Positions 33,664 to 47,311 are shown, counted from the first letter of the stretch. The stretch is 64,000 nucleotides of DNA from Silene conica (GCA_029255685.2 CM055311.2:54519048-54583047); one strand, 5' to 3'. Notes: generated from the letters alone by a model not told the origin. Made by a program: numbers and translations.

Positions 33664-35276
33664 AAGCTTTCATCGAAGAGATAACACGAACACCCTTTTG
33701 AGGGCGAGTTCCCCTATAGGAAACACGAACTCCTGAAGAACTCCTCAAGCAGATTTTCTGGTCGCGACACTCGAAGCGAGCGTGGTATCGCGATAACCAA
33801 TCCATACCGAGGATAATGTCAAACTCCTCGAGAGGAAATCTCAGTAAGTCCGCTGGAAATGTGGCTTGACCAATAATAATAGGAACGTCCCTATGGGACG
33901 AAGAGCAGGAAAACACGTCTCCAGAAGGTAAGGAAATAGAAGTCTCCTCAACCAATGAAGACTCAAGAGCTAGACGATCGGCGAACTGAGTCGATATAAA
34001 TGATAAAGAAGCTCCAGTATCGAATAAAATAAGGCACTCAACGCCAAGAACAGAAAAGATACCAGCAACAATGTCTGGATGAGCCTCTGCCTCAGCCCTA
34101 GTCATCACAAAGATCTTCCCCTTCGGCTTTCCTCCTCGGGTTGCTGCAGCTGCAGTGGCAGCCTTGCCAAGAACAGTATTCTTCTCAGGACAATCAAAGG
34201 ATCTATGCCCAAATCCATTACAAGTATAACACTTATAGGCATTCTTGAAGCAATCAAACCCTGGATGAAGCGGTTTACCACAATGGCGGCAAACAGAAGA
34301 AGCAGTGTCGGTGTGAAATGTGGTCTTAGCAACCGGAGCAGAGAACCTCTCAAAACGCTTCTTCTGAGAAGAAGGCGAAGAAGTAGAAGGAACAAATGGT
34401 CTCTTCCCCTGGTACACGGATCTCTGGTGAGAAGTGAAGCTGGAAGTAGCGGCACGGGTCTCAGCATCAATGGCACGGATAGAACTCTCGGCCCAAATAG
34501 CATCGTCATACACCTCCACAAAAGAAGTAGAGTCACGACGAACCATACTCTCAATCCTCGGCCCTAGCTTCCCTCGGTAGAAATACACCCTCTCAGCCTC
34601 ATCACGAACAAATCTCGATGCAAAGTGAGCTAACTGGTTGAACTTGTCAGTAAACTCCTGAACGGTCATCTACCTTGCTTCAAATCCATAAATTCTTTCA
34701 ACCTCTGCGATCTCAACTCCTTGGGGTAGAACCTCGCCTCGAGCCTGTCTTTGAAAGCCTCCCAATCGAACGTCGGATCAAGAATAGCGGTAGGTCCAGT
34801 CAATGCCCACCAACGGTCAGCCTCCAATGTCAGGAAGTGAGCGGCTAAACGCACTCTATCCTCCCTAACGACTGTGTATAAGGTGAAGCTCTTTTCCATC
34901 TCTCTAAACCACTCTGTGAGGGCTACTGGGTCAGCCTCGCCTCCATAGGTCCTAACATGGCTTCTGGACATCTGAGAGGCAATCCAGGAAAAGCTACCCG
35001 GACGATTAGTCTCGCCACCCGGCGGTGGAGGAGGTGGAACATTCTCCGCTTGCTGTCTCTGAGTCTCAAGCAAATGCTGAATTGCTTGCAGCACAATGTT
35101 ATCAGCAGCTCTGGGTCTCACCATTCTTTAAAAGAGAAAACAAGGATTAGCTTAACAATTAGCAATCACAATTAGACTACAAAATGAGTCCTTAGATCTA
35201 CCCATCTCTCATTCATTATTTATTTACTTGGTCAAGTTAAGGTTGGGGGTCACATGAGTGCGTCGGGAGCAATAAT

Positions 35277-35290
35277 GCTCTGATACCAAC
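35277..35290 (-). promoter_or_regulatory. Primer-binding site for initiator tRNA-Met (Gypsy A)
   Basis: On the minus strand it reads GTTGGTATCAGAGC directly after the LTR end GGGGTTTTACA, a standard tRNA-iMet primer-binding site. Confidence 0.88.
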
Positions 35291-38254
35291 TGTAAAACCC
35301 CTCGCGAAAGCGGAAATATAAACACATAAAAGTACCAAAAATGCAGCGGAATTAAAACTTTTTAGAAGATAAAGCAACGTGCGAGAAGTCTTACGCTAAA
35401 ACGTAAACTGAAACTGAAACCAAAATAGATAAGTAACGGTACTAAGTATCAAACTGAAACATAAAGTAAATACATCAGCCGGGGATGGAACATCCCTACC
35501 GGCACCAAATCAAAAGTAACGAACTACGAGTCCAGCTAAACGACGTAAGGTAAGTCATGATGAACGGATCATCGCTCGCTAGCTCTCGTGAACCCATCTC
35601 CAACCAGCATGTACCTACATACATGAAAACATGTACGCCACAATCAGTGGGGAGTGACTAGAGTTCTCCTAGCCACCTTTTGTGACAACACGTAACATAT
35701 AAAACAATACAGAATACTCCAACATATAACAACATGTGAAGCATAAACAACTCATTATCTGATCTCTTACTATCATGCGATTACCATGCACGGCTCTCAA
35801 CTAACTTCATAAACAGATAAGAAGGAGAGCCGGTTTCCCTACTGGTTACCCAGTCGGGGGGTCTTTCAATCTAATCATTTATGAAACCGAACTAAGAGTC
35901 ATCCAATGCCTTGGATGATTTAACCACAAACCATATCACACAACAACATACTAAGCGTATCTGACACTGTACCATCATCAAGGCAAGCAGACATAAAACA
36001 GCAAGTACAAAGGTTCAGAGGCGACATCTTAACGCATAACCTAGGTACTAAATTATTCCGCAAGTATAAAGGTTCAGAGGCGACATCTTAACGCATAACC
36101 TAAATACCAAGTTCACATTATCAAGCAAGGACTCAGAGGCGAAAACTCAACGCATGGACCGGCTATCACTGAACGTTAGACTCAGAGGCGAAAACTCAAC
36201 GCATGGACTAACATTCAATTCACTATCACAAGTAAGGAACTCAGAGGCGAAAACTCAACGCATGTTCCCCTACCACACAAGATACTAGACTCAGAGGCGA
36301 AAACTCAACGCATGTTCTAGCACCAAACACCTGCACTGTGGGTAAGGTATGACAACCTGACCGCCCCGTCGTGCAGTTGCTCTACTCGTCAGACTCAGAG
36401 GCCAGCTTAAGGCATGTCCTGACGCGATCACACATACATGTCTGGACTCAGAGGCGAAAACTCAACGCATGTCCCAGACACAACAAACAGACATGTATGG
36501 AACTTAGAGGCGAAAACTCAACGCATGTTCCCATACACGACAAACAACTCACGTATTAAGTTCAGAGGCCAGCTTAAGGCATAACTTAATACGCATCAAA
36601 ACAATATCATTCAAGTCTATGAACTACTCTATAGTTCTACCTTTAACTTCTAATCAACACTTAATTGACCTCGAGGACTAGGATGAGGGAGAGCCGGTTT
36701 CCCTTTCGGTTGCCCGACCGGGGGGTCTCTATCCTTACCCTATTCCCGAACCCAATAAAATGTTGCCCATCCTCCGGGGACCTCAAATATATGTCAAAGG
36801 TACACAAAACAAGTTTCAAGTAAAACCGATTAACCATTTGAAAGTTACGATCAAATTACGAAAAATCTCAAAACAGCCTACAGGGGTCCCCAGCCGGTCG
36901 GCAGGCAGCCGGTCGGCCGGCTGGTGACCTCTCAGCCTTCCTTCTTTCTTTACCAAAACGAAACGACGCAAAGGGACTCCCAGCCGGTCGGCAGGCAGCC
37001 GGTCGGCAGGCAGCCGGTCGGCCGGCTGGGAACCCATTCCCTTAGCTTTACAAACTTCGCAACCCTTCCCCAATAGTACTCCCAGCCGGCTGGCAGGCGG
37101 CCGGTCTGCCGGCTGGGCTCCCATCCTACATAAGTTTTTCGCAACCAACACAAGGCAAAATGACTACCAACCGGTCGGCAGGCGGCCGGTCGGCCGGCTG
37201 GCAGTCCTAAGCCATTTTTCCAAAAACTCGCGAAACACACAAATGCTCTCCCGGCCAGTCGACCGGCGGCCGGTCGGTCGACCGGCTTAGAGAGCCTGCA
37301 ACCAAAATCGTGATTTTCCAATCTTTCTCAAACTTCACAATTCGACTTCTAATCTTCGATGGCATCACAAATAATGTTTACCCACTAACATAAATCATCC
37401 AATACTACTAATCTAACAGAAAACAAGTCCCATACCAATCCTCAAATGAATTATACATGTATCCGTCGCAAAAATGAGAAAAACTGAAAATACCCTTAAA
37501 AGCATTTGACAATCAATTCAAGCATGAATTCTTCACAACAACATCATCCTAAACATGTTGCTAAGTCCTTCAACATCATATTTCGACACAATTCAGAAAC
37601 AAAACGAGAATCACATCAAATATGCTAATATACACATAAAGGCCGAGTTTCTCATTATCGTCACCTTTAAGCTTATTCCGGCAGATGATCCTCCTCTACA
37701 ATGTAAGAGTCCACGTCGGGATTGTCCAAGCCAACTCCTACAACATAGAAAATGGGTTTTTAAGCTCTTAAAACGGAACTAAGGAAAACAGGCCGATTTT
37801 TGAAGTCGATAAAATGAAAAACGAAAGTGATGGATGTCTTGGAAATTGAACGAGGATTCCGAAAATGTACTTACTTTCGCGATTCGATGAACGGATGATG
37901 AAGAAAGCTTGAAAAGAAGGAAAGGTTTTATGGAGGTTTTGAGGATGAATGTTGTTACAGTGAAATGATTTCTTGGAGAAAAAGATGTCGACATATTGTT
38001 TATAAAGAGGACAAGAGAGTTGTCCTTTCCGAGTGAGTAAAATGGAGCGGATATTTACACGGATATCGAACTGAATACTTGAGTCGGATATTTGAACTAT
38101 GCCAAGTTGTATTCGTCTTAAGAATTGGAGGTTCTTAAGACGGATCTTATTTATTTCATAAAAATTTCCGAATTAAATTATTAAAATATTATTTTGTTAC
38201 GTAAAATAATTCAAAACGATCAAATTGGATTTTACGAAAATACGGGATGTTACA
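35291..38254 (-). repeat. 5' LTR of Gypsy A (about 3 kb) with internal minisatellite and GC-rich hairpins
   Basis: It reads TGTAACATCCCGTATTTTCG...GCGAGGGGTTTTACA on the minus strand. It contains about ten copies of a repeat with the core ACTCAGAGGCGAAAACTCAA (36010-36590), and five GC-rich hairpin clusters (36885-37290) of the form CCAGCCGGTCGGCAGG...CCGGCTGG about 90 bp apart. A TATAAACA box lies near 37998 on the minus strand. Solo copies or homologues are at 44438-47299 and 54926-57542. Confidence 0.88.
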
Positions 38255-41131
38255 ATGTCTCTATATCAAGTCGAGTGGGAGTAAGATTGTCTTCCTAGTA
38301 CTTTATGTCGATGACATACTCTTGATTGGGATTGACATACCTCTCCTTTCTTCGGTTAAAGCATGGTTGTAAAACCATTTCCAGATGAAAGATCTGGGAG
38401 AGGCACAAAGAATTTTTGGCATCCGTATCTACAGGGATAGATCACGACGGATGTTGTCTCTCAGTCAGGAGTCTTATATAGATAAGATCCTAGAGAGATT
38501 CAGCATGACGAACTCCAAGAAAGGGTTCCTTCCTATGACTACTGGGCTTCACTTGAGCAAGACTCAAGAAGCTAAGACATTGGAAGAGAAAGAGCGCATG
38601 AGTCGGATTCCTTATGCTTCGGCAATAGGATCGATCATGTATGCCATGATATGCACACATCGAGACGTTGCATATGCATTGAGTATGACAAGTCGATTCC
38701 AAGCTCATCCAGGTGAACAACACTGGATGGCCGTGAAAAACATTCTTAAGTACCTACGGAGGACTAAAGATTGGGGATTGACTTACAGAGGCGACTCGAC
38801 GCTCTGCGCCACGGGTTACGCAGATGCTAGCTTCCAAACGGATCGAGACGACTCGAAATCTCAGTCTGGATTCGTTTTTACTCTTAATGGCGCTGCTGTC
38901 AGCTGGAAAAGTTCTAAACAAAGCGTAACAGTAGATTCTACAACTGAGTCTGAGTACTATACCCCTTCGGAAGCAGCTAAGGAAACAACATGGATGCGTC
39001 AATTCTTACAAGGACTATCTGTAGTGCCTAGTTCGAATGACCCAATCACCGTTTATTGTGACAATAAAGGTGCCACATTCCAAGCTAAGGAGCATAAGTC
39101 TAGCAACAAGGCTAGACAAGTACAACGGAAAGCTCATCTAATCAGAGATTACGTGGAGCAAAAGGAGATATTTATTGATAAGATCGCTACGGATGACAAC
39201 ATAGCTGATCCTCTCACAAAAGCATTACCACGTGATAAGCATGAAGGGCACATTAATTCCATGGGAATTAGATGTGTTCCTAAGTTGTAGTACTCTTTTA
39301 TGAATTCATGTTATAATTCATTTTCTCGTGTACTATATTCAACCTCATTGTTATGATATTTAATGTTTTGTTTTTCATGTGGAATTGTACGCCAATTTTG
39401 AATATCACAAAGTGAACTGAATAATATTACATCGTTTTGGTCCTTGATTACCCACTTGAGCTGATAACTCAGGTAATCATTTTGTGACGTTGGTTGATGG
39501 TGGGTTCAACGAGCCATAAGTCAAACAGTTGACTGACCAATCACAAAGGCGAGTTATACGGATATCTCGTAGGACACCCCGTGACAACGTTATGGAGTCC
39601 TAAATGTTTTATAACATTGGGTGCCAGGTCGTGGATAGGATCTCCATAGTGTTCCTTAGAGTCGAGTATTTTGACTTTCAACTGTCTCTTGAGATTAAGG
39701 CAGATTTTTGGTAACTTTGGTTTCTTTCCCACGGTCTTCCGTAACAGGGGCCAAGAGGATTTTTTCTGGGTTATTTCATGATGCGCTTACATATGCAGGA
39801 TTCGAGTTGAGGGAAATATCCAAACCCTTATCAGGATTTTATCATTTCTCAGGGCCACTCGAGGAGTAGTAACTGAAATGCATGGCCATGCTCGAATACA
39901 GATTCGTTTTATCAGTTAAGTTACTCTCTAGTCGAGGAAACCACTCTTGATACAGATCGCTTGTGAGATACGACCTTTGCGAATGCGGATTTTCAAATTG
40001 TCTTACATTGAGTGGGAGAAATTTTAAAAGGATATGAGAATCGGTTATCGCACCTACACTTGTACGGTCAAGTGGGAGTTTGTTGGAGCCTTGTGTCCTC
40101 CACATGTAGTGTGATAACGTCATTGCACATACCCTTGTACGGACAAGTGGGAGATTAATGGGGCTGGTGTCCTTGACAGTTAGTACAATGACTTACTAAC
40201 TCTCTTAAAGGATCACAAGGGCATACTTCAGTATTATTATCAGTTGATCCACGTTTATCAATAACGGTTGGCTTGTTAGATAAGTTTGACGTTATTGTCA
40301 TACGGATGACGGTGATCAACTGGTCCCTATACGTCACACCTATAGGACACGTTTGAGAGATGTGAAGGTATGGAAATACAGTCACATTTATGCCGGATAC
40401 GACTAAACAGTTAGTCAGAGGTATTGACTATTAAATTAGTCAATGAGATGTTGAGATTATTATTTAATACGGATTAAATAATTTTAGCTAATACGGATTA
40501 CATGATTAATTCATAAAATTAAATATAAACGGTTATATTTAATTAAATATTGAATTTGCGTATTAATATAAACAGTTATATTAATTTGGCCAATTATACA
40601 ATATCGTATTTTGTCAGACCATTATTAATGTTATCAAATGCATTAATGTCTGATAACATGCATACAATTTATAATAAATACCCGCGAATAATATTTAGCA
40701 AAACGGGTCGAATCACGCAAGAGAATAAGGTAAGAGTGGAAAAAGCCCACCCTTACCCTACTCCAATTCGGCCGACCCATGGGTTACAAAAGGAGAGTTA
40801 TTCTCCTTTTGTCAACTACCGGTAATTCATAATTTACAGTATTAGGGTTTTGAGAGCATCCTTCTCCCAAAACCTCATATCTCACATCTAAACCTGACAA
40901 ATCTCTCCCCATATTGCAAGGCAATTGGAGAGCCTTTCTAGCACACGCGGCATCGTCTTATACAACGTCTTGGGTGCAAGTTATAGGAGGGAATTTACTT
41001 TAATTCCTGTTCTTAGGCCAATTCAAGCAAGGACCCAAGGTTGTAATTCTTTTCATGTTTTTATTATCTTATGACTATAATTTTGTTATAATCCTTCCTG
41101 TTTAGGGCGAATACATTTTATATTCCCCACA
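38255..41131 (+). mobile_element. Copia retrotransposon (family C2), RT end, RNase H and 3' LTR
   Basis: It starts inside the RT ('LYVDDILLIG' near 38300). It continues with the RT tail and RNase H region open at 38385-39290 ('SAIGSIMYAMICTHRDVAYA', 'KQSVTVDSTTESEYYTPSEA', 'VYCDNKGA', 'NIADPLTKALP'). A long 3' untranslated stretch, the polypurine tract and the 3' LTR (40156-41131) follow. The 5' part is absent where Gypsy A inserted. At least one break lies upstream of the open part. Protein identity to the copy at 60020-62567 is very high (4 differences in the last 98 residues), so the family was active recently. Its right end abuts the protease of Athila B. Confidence 0.9.
40156..41131 (+). 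repeat. 3' LTR of Copia C2
   Basis: The LTR is 976 bp, ending TATTCCCCACA. The start is set by comparison with the minus copy (TGTTGGGGCTG at 61028). A second candidate LTR start with its own purine tract lies 75 bp upstream (TGTTGGAGCC at 40081), so the start has that uncertainty. Confidence 0.8.
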
Positions 41132-42114
41132 TTTTATTGATAGTGCCTTATGCGATTTGGGCGCTAGTATTAGCGTCATGCCATGGTCCTTGGCTAGGAG
41201 GTTGGGTTTTAATCGGTTTCATTACACGAGCATGTCCGTACAAATGGCTGACAGGTCAATGGCTAGACCAATGGGAATTTTAGAAGACATACCAGTTAAG
41301 GTTGGGCGATTCTATATACCGGTTGACTTTGTCGTGCTTGACATTCTGAAGGACTCATACACACCCATAATACTTGGCCGACCCTTTTTGCACACCGCCC
41401 AAGCCATCATCGATGTTGGGTTGCGCACTTTGAGCTTTCAAGTTGGGGGAGAAGAACTTGTTTTCGCCAAACCCGTGACCCATAAGGGGCCGATGCGCAT
41501 TTTAGAGTGCAATGTCCTATAAGCCGTTGATTCTGATTCTATTCCCATAGATGTGACACCGTCTAAAGACTCAATGATTATTGATGAACCCCCGCGTATT
41601 GCTACTCTCCCGACCCCGCTAACATCATTGCCTCGTAAAGAGAGCAAAAGAGGGGCCCGCATTTCTTTTATTAGGTGTACAGGGCCAGAATGGGGAAACT
41701 TTGCATTGGACCCACCCACGGGAAAGGCGAAGAGCATGGCGGAACTTTTCAAGGAGTACAAGGACGAAAGGAAGGCGGAAAATGAATCGCAAGCATGGCG
41801 TAGGAAGGCGAGGGCCAATGAAGGAGAATCAAGTTCATCGCAGCAACGACCGAAGGAAGGCCAATCAGATTTAATGGAAGAGTAGCCGGGTTTGCAACCC
41901 TGTGCGAAGTTGTAAATAGGATAATTTTTCGTGGATTTTACGATCTTTTTAGACTTGTGGTTTTGTTTATGATAGGACATCCTTAGTTATACGGTAGTAG
42001 TTTGAACAGTTTTAGTGACTCGGTCAATTTTTGTGGTTTTTGGGATATTTTTATTGTGCTTTTTGCAGGTACGAATAAGCCGCACCAAACAGAAAATCAT
42101 CAAAGTGCGTGCTA

Positions 42115-42380
42115 GCTGAAAGGAAATCGACCGAGAGGATTAATTCTCTCGATCGAGCAAATTTGGGGACAAAAGCCTTTGGTCGAGTATTTGCTCCTCG
42201 ATCGAGGAAAGGGAAATGCTCGATCGAGAGGTTTGCCTCTCGATCGAAAAGAAAGAAGATAAAAGGTCGCGGATCCCTCGATCGAGAGGTTACTGTTCTC
42301 GATCGAGCCCTTCAGGTAACAAAAGTACTCGATCGAGGGGATTTTTCTCTCGATCGAGCACCTATTTTGGTCTATAAAAG
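42115..42380 (+). promoter_or_regulatory. CTCGATCGAG array followed by TATA box inside Athila B
   Basis: About ten copies of CTCGATCGAG or one-base variants lie between 42115 and 42360, followed by TATAAAAG at 42373-42380. This is the same arrangement as in the Athila LTR promoters. A leader of about 400 bp follows, with a possible intron (GTAAGT at 42670 to AG at 42807) ending two bases before the ATG at 42810. It is a candidate internal promoter for the ATHILA-type frame. Confidence 0.55.
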
Positions 42381-44437
42381 GTAAAAAATTTCGACTAACT
42401 CCTTCATTTCCTTCGACCGAGTAACCTTGTTCTTCCCCAATTTTCAAGCTTTTTCACCCTTACCTGCAAATTAAGCATTTTATTGCCCAAATAACTACTA
42501 CATTGTACTACCCAACTGCTTTAAACACCAATTTCGATAAAAGCCCCTGCAAAAACACCGATTTCAAGCCCCAATTCGTCATTTTTCGATTTCTAGGGTT
42601 TCGGTGTATTTTCCGAATCCGTGTTTTTTGTTCTCATTTCTTGCAGTTTGTGGGTATAATCAACATCAAGTAAGTATTCTTAGCTATTCTTTTCTTAATT
42701 AAACACCCCTATTCCCATATTTTTCGAATTTTAGGGTGTTAGAAGTAAGAACTTAGAACGGTGTATTTGACTGTTTTAATTCGTCTTATTACTTGATGTT
42801 TATGTAGTAATGGACCTAGTAGCTCAATCCCCTGATCCCGAACCATCTGTCGATACAATCGTCTCGAATTTCGTGAACAAGATAAAAGAGCAACACTCTG
42901 TTGCTGCTGTCGAGGAGTTTGAGCAACCCCCTGTTGCTGTCACTGAGGTTGCGACGGTGTCTTCCGACACCGTCATTCCTGGGGGAGAGTTGGTCGTGAG
43001 TCCACCGGCCTTAGAGGGTATTGTTGGTCCTCAAGCAACTTCTGGTGCCCCTGTTTTAGTAGAGGACGTCGAGACGGAGTCCCAGAGTGACTCCGAGGAG
43101 GAGACCGAATCTGATGAGGATGTTGGCCAGCCGCGTCCTCCTTTCTCTTTGTTAGCCACGGGTGCCACTTCTAGGAACTCGAAGCTCCCTAGGATTCCTC
43201 GTCCTCAGTCCTTGGCCATCACCACTACTACTTCTCGACCTCCTTTGGTCGCTTCTTCGAGCTCCACTGCCGCATTTACTGAGCTTACTATTACACTTGG
43301 GGCCACTGCTGCCGATGTAACACCCCCATTTATTTAAGAAGCCTTTAACAAGATATTCTCAAATAAATAAGACTGTTACCATCTCGGAATAACCGAGTTA
43401 GTGAATAACGAAGTAAAACTCCCAAAGCTCATTACATAGAAGTGATACAATTTAAAGTTTGATATTACAGAAATTACATAGAAGAATAGAAGTACAACTG
43501 ATGACTACTCTAAAAGTGATATAGATCTAAGTCGGTCCCAAGTCCGCATCTCACATTCCCTTCCCAGCTCTTAGCTCATCTGTCTCTTTCCTGTAAAATC
43601 TACTCCCCATTCCGGATCATCGTAGGTGTCACACGAATACACAGGGTCAACCACGAGGTTGAGTAGGATAACACATCAATAAGACATAAATGATAATAGA
43701 TTAGAACACCACTTCGCCACCATATCACCAGTCATCCACTTCACCACCATCACACCACTCCTTCCATCACACCACACCTTCCATCACACCACTCCTTCCA
43801 TGGCCATATCACAAGACCCATTTCACAAGCCCTGTTCTCCACGAGAATCAATAATAAACAATCAATCACAATACAACCAAGATTAAATATATCAATCACA
43901 TAATGAGTGACCTCATGTCATAACACGACCACATACATAAATACTCCCCTACCTCAAATTGCAGAATCACAACCGAACAGCTGCTAGCACTATTCCACTT
44001 CGAGCTCAGTTCCTATAAATAGTACTTACTATTAAATTCTATTCATACACTAACAACACTACTAAATACTCATTCATCATGCTTATAACTGATTTATTCT
44101 TAACACCTTATATACATATATATATCCATACCATGCTCATAACCATGTGATTATCATTAAACAAGTAATTATCACAGTATTATATCTCTTATCAATATAT
44201 TAAACAATCGTCAAAACTTCATTAACAATTTGCCATACACCAATAATTGGCAATTACTAAATATAGCATACCATCTTTACTAACAATAATAATAATCACC
44301 ATAATTACTAAAACAGGATTATTAGTAATAACAATATTTTTAACACCTTACCATACAATTGTAAAATAGAAATAATTATAATAAATATAATATATATGCC
44401 AAACATAATAATAATACAACTACTAAATTATCAATAC

Positions 44438-47299
44438 TGTAAAACCCCTCGCGAAAGCGGAAAACTAAAACATACAAAGTACTAAAAATGCAGCGGAATT
44501 AAAACTTTTTAAACATAAACAACATGCGAGAAGAATTAAACTGAAACGGAAACTGAAAACTGATATAAACAAAATAGATAAGTATAACAGTTCTAAGTAC
44601 GGAAACCAAAATAAATACAAAGCCTGGGATGGAACATCCCTACAGGCACCAAAAAATAACTGTAACAAAAACTAAGAGTCTAGCTAATCGATAGACGTGT
44701 AAGTCATATGATGAAAGGATCATCACTCGCTAGCTCTCAAGTGAACCCCGATCCAACCTGCATGTACCTACATACATGAAAACATGTACGCCACAATCAG
44801 TGGGGAGTGACTAGAGTTCTCCTAGCCACCTTTTTTTAACGACACGTAACAAGTAAAGCAATACAGAATACTCCAACATATATAAACATGTGAAGCATAA
44901 CAATATCTCAATAACTGATCTCATACTATCATGCAAACTCAAATGCACGGCTCTCAACCAACTTTATAAACCGTTTGGAAGGAGAGCTGGTTTCCCTACT
45001 GTTTACCCAGTCGGGGGGTCTTTCAATCCAACTATTTATGAAACCGATCATAGAGTCATCCAATGCCTTGGATGAACAAACTATAACTCAAGCAATATAA
45101 TCATCAACTTCGTCATGCATATCTGACACTGTACCAAACTCTGGGCAAGCAGATATAACCCAAAGACTAGCAATGAGTCCAGAGGTGAACTTAACACATA
45201 TCCCACTACCAAACAATGTCGGGTCCAGAGGTGAACTTAACACATATCCCAACATGCAATTCAAGTAAAGGGTCCAGAGGTGAACTTAACACATATCCCT
45301 ATACATACAATTCAAGAGAAGGGTCCAGAGGTGAACTTAACACATATCCCTAATCATCCATAAGCAAAGGGTCCAGAGGTGAGCTTAACACATATCCCAA
45401 TGCCACAAACAAGTATTGGGTCCAGAGGTGAACTTAACACATATCCCAATACACAGCTATCGCACAACGGGTCCAGAGGTGAGCTTAACACATATCCCGT
45501 GTACGACAACCGATCACGTGTCAGGTCCAGAGGTGAGCTTAACACATATCCTAACACGCCACAAGCAAAACACGTAATGGATCCAGAGGTGAGCTTAACA
45601 CATATCCCATCACGCGACATACAAAACATGTAATGGGTCCAGAGGTGAACTTAACACATATCCCATCACGCGACATACAACTCAATCATTAGCATCCAAA
45701 GATAGAAACTAACCTATAGCTCTAACATCTTAATCCACTAAACAACAATTAATTGACCCCGGGAACTAAGATGAGGGAGAGACGGTTTCCCTTTCGGTTA
45801 CCCGACCGGGGGGTCTCTATCCTCTCTCCATTCCCGAACCCAATATAGTGCCGCCCGAACCTCGGGGACCTCAAACACACGTATCCAAGATACAAGGAAC
45901 GAGTTTCAATCAAAATCGATCAACCGATTAAAAGTTATCAGCGAATTACAAATCAAAAACAAGCTACAGGGGTTCCCAGCCGGTCGGCAGGCAGCCGGCC
46001 TACCGGCTGGCAACCCATCTCAGCTTCTTTCTTTCTTTAAAACAAAACAGCCTCAAGGACTCCCAGCCGGTCGGCAGGCAGCCGGCCTACCGGCTGGGAA
46101 CCCATTCCCCACTTACGCAATTTCATACATGAGGCTACCAGCCGGTTGGCAGGCAGCCGGCCCACCGGCTAGTATCCCAAGCCTACATTCCTACAATACG
46201 CGAAAGTACCTACAATGCACTCCCAGCCGGCTGGCAGGCGGCTGGTCTGCCGGTTGGGCTTCCTATCCCTACGTTCTCAAAATTTCGCAAAAATAACACA
46301 AGGCATTCCCAGCCGGTCGACCGGCGGCCGGTCGGTCGACCGGCTCAGAGAGCCTGTCGCAAAAATCGCATTTTCCAGCTATTTCAAAACATCATCAAAT
46401 CGAAATCAAACCTAAAGAATTACAACATATGATGTTTACCCACTATTACAAATCACCCAATATCATTATCTACCAGCAATTAAACCACAACACAATCCTC
46501 AAACGATTATTACAAGTATCCGTCGCAAAACATGGAATTTCTGAAAATAGCTTAAGAACATGTGAAACATCAACAAGGCATGAATTCATCACATAAGAAC
46601 ATTCCTAAACATGTTACTAAGTCCATTAATCATCAACCTTAAACAAAAATCAGAAATAATAACAAGAACACAACAAAACTTGCTATTTTAACAAAAAGGC
46701 CGAGTTACTCGTAATCGTCACCTCAAATGCAATCCGGCTCAAAGATCCTCCTCTAAGATGAAGTTATCCACTTCCGGGTCGTCCAAGCCCACACCTACAT
46801 CACGAAAAACAAGTTTAACGGACCGAAAATCGAATCTTAGGAAAACGGTCAGATTTTCGAAGTAAGGGAAATGAAAATCGGAAGTGACGGATGGCTTGAA
46901 AATTCGATGAGGATTCCGAAAATGTTATTATTACCTTGATTTGATGAACGGATGATGAAGAAATAAGCAAAAGAAGATGAAGATTATGGAGGTTTTTGTG
47001 AAAATGGAAATGTCAGTATGTTTGTTTTGATAAAGGACAATTATGTCGACTTAAGGTTTTTAGGAGGGTATAAGATGTGTCCTTTCCGTTTTGTGAAAAC
47101 GGGTTGGATACTTGAACGGGATTTAAGTTGTGAACTTAAATTTACCAAGTTTGTACTCGTCTTAAGGACTTAAGGTTCTTAAGACAGATCTTACTATTTA
47201 TTTAAAATACTTTTCGATAAATAATTAAAATATTATTTTATTACTTAAAATAATTAAAAACGCTTAAAAATATATTTTATAAAAATACGGGATGTTACA
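44438..47299 (-). mobile_element. Solo LTR of the Gypsy A family
   Basis: It runs TGTAAAACCCCTCGCG...ACGGGATGTTACA, with the TSD AATAC at 44433-44437 and 47300-47304. It matches the Gypsy A LTR along its length. It carries ten units with the core GGTCCAGAGGTGAACTTAAC (45175-45665) where Gypsy A has a different minisatellite, and five GC-rich hairpin clusters (45975-46350). Confidence 0.92.
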
Positions 47300-47311
47300 A
47301 ATACCATGTCC

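Larger units (their letters stand above)
33664..38254 (-). mobile_element. Gypsy retrotransposon (Gypsy A): 5' LTR, gag, protease; pol end missing
   Basis: On the minus strand the parts are a 2964-bp 5' LTR (38254-35291), a tRNA-iMet primer-binding site (35290-35277), and gag from about 35124 with the 'DRWWALTGP' and 'FKDRLEARFYP' type capsid sequence. Two zinc knuckles follow near 34270-34195 (one canonical CYTCNGFGHRSFDC), then an aspartic protease ('LFDTGASLSFIS' near 34030). The copy stops at 33664 against the MULE array, so RT, RNase H, integrase and the 3' LTR are absent. At least one further break lies in gag. The right end adjoins a Copia RT region at 38255, into which it inserted. 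Confidence 0.9.

Noticed and set aside
33664-33760. Gypsy A truncated by insertion of the MULE
   Set aside because: The missing pol part was not found on the other side of the MULE and no TSD is seen, so the junction may instead be a deletion or rearrangement.
36816-37321. Frames encoding PADRLPADRLG-like repeats in the Gypsy LTR
   Set aside because: They arise from the GC-rich hairpin clusters and have no start context or relation to a known protein.
42109-42447. Frames across the CTCGATCGAG array (SLDRA/SIER repeats)
   Set aside because: They are translations of a non-coding palindrome array that looks regulatory. The equivalent LTR arrays give the same artefact.
45175-45665. CRISPR-like pattern: ten near-identical ~30-bp repeats with ~20-bp unlike spacers
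   Set aside because: It is a minisatellite inside a plant Gypsy solo LTR with clear ends and TSD. No cas genes are present, and sister LTRs have other minisatellites at the same place.
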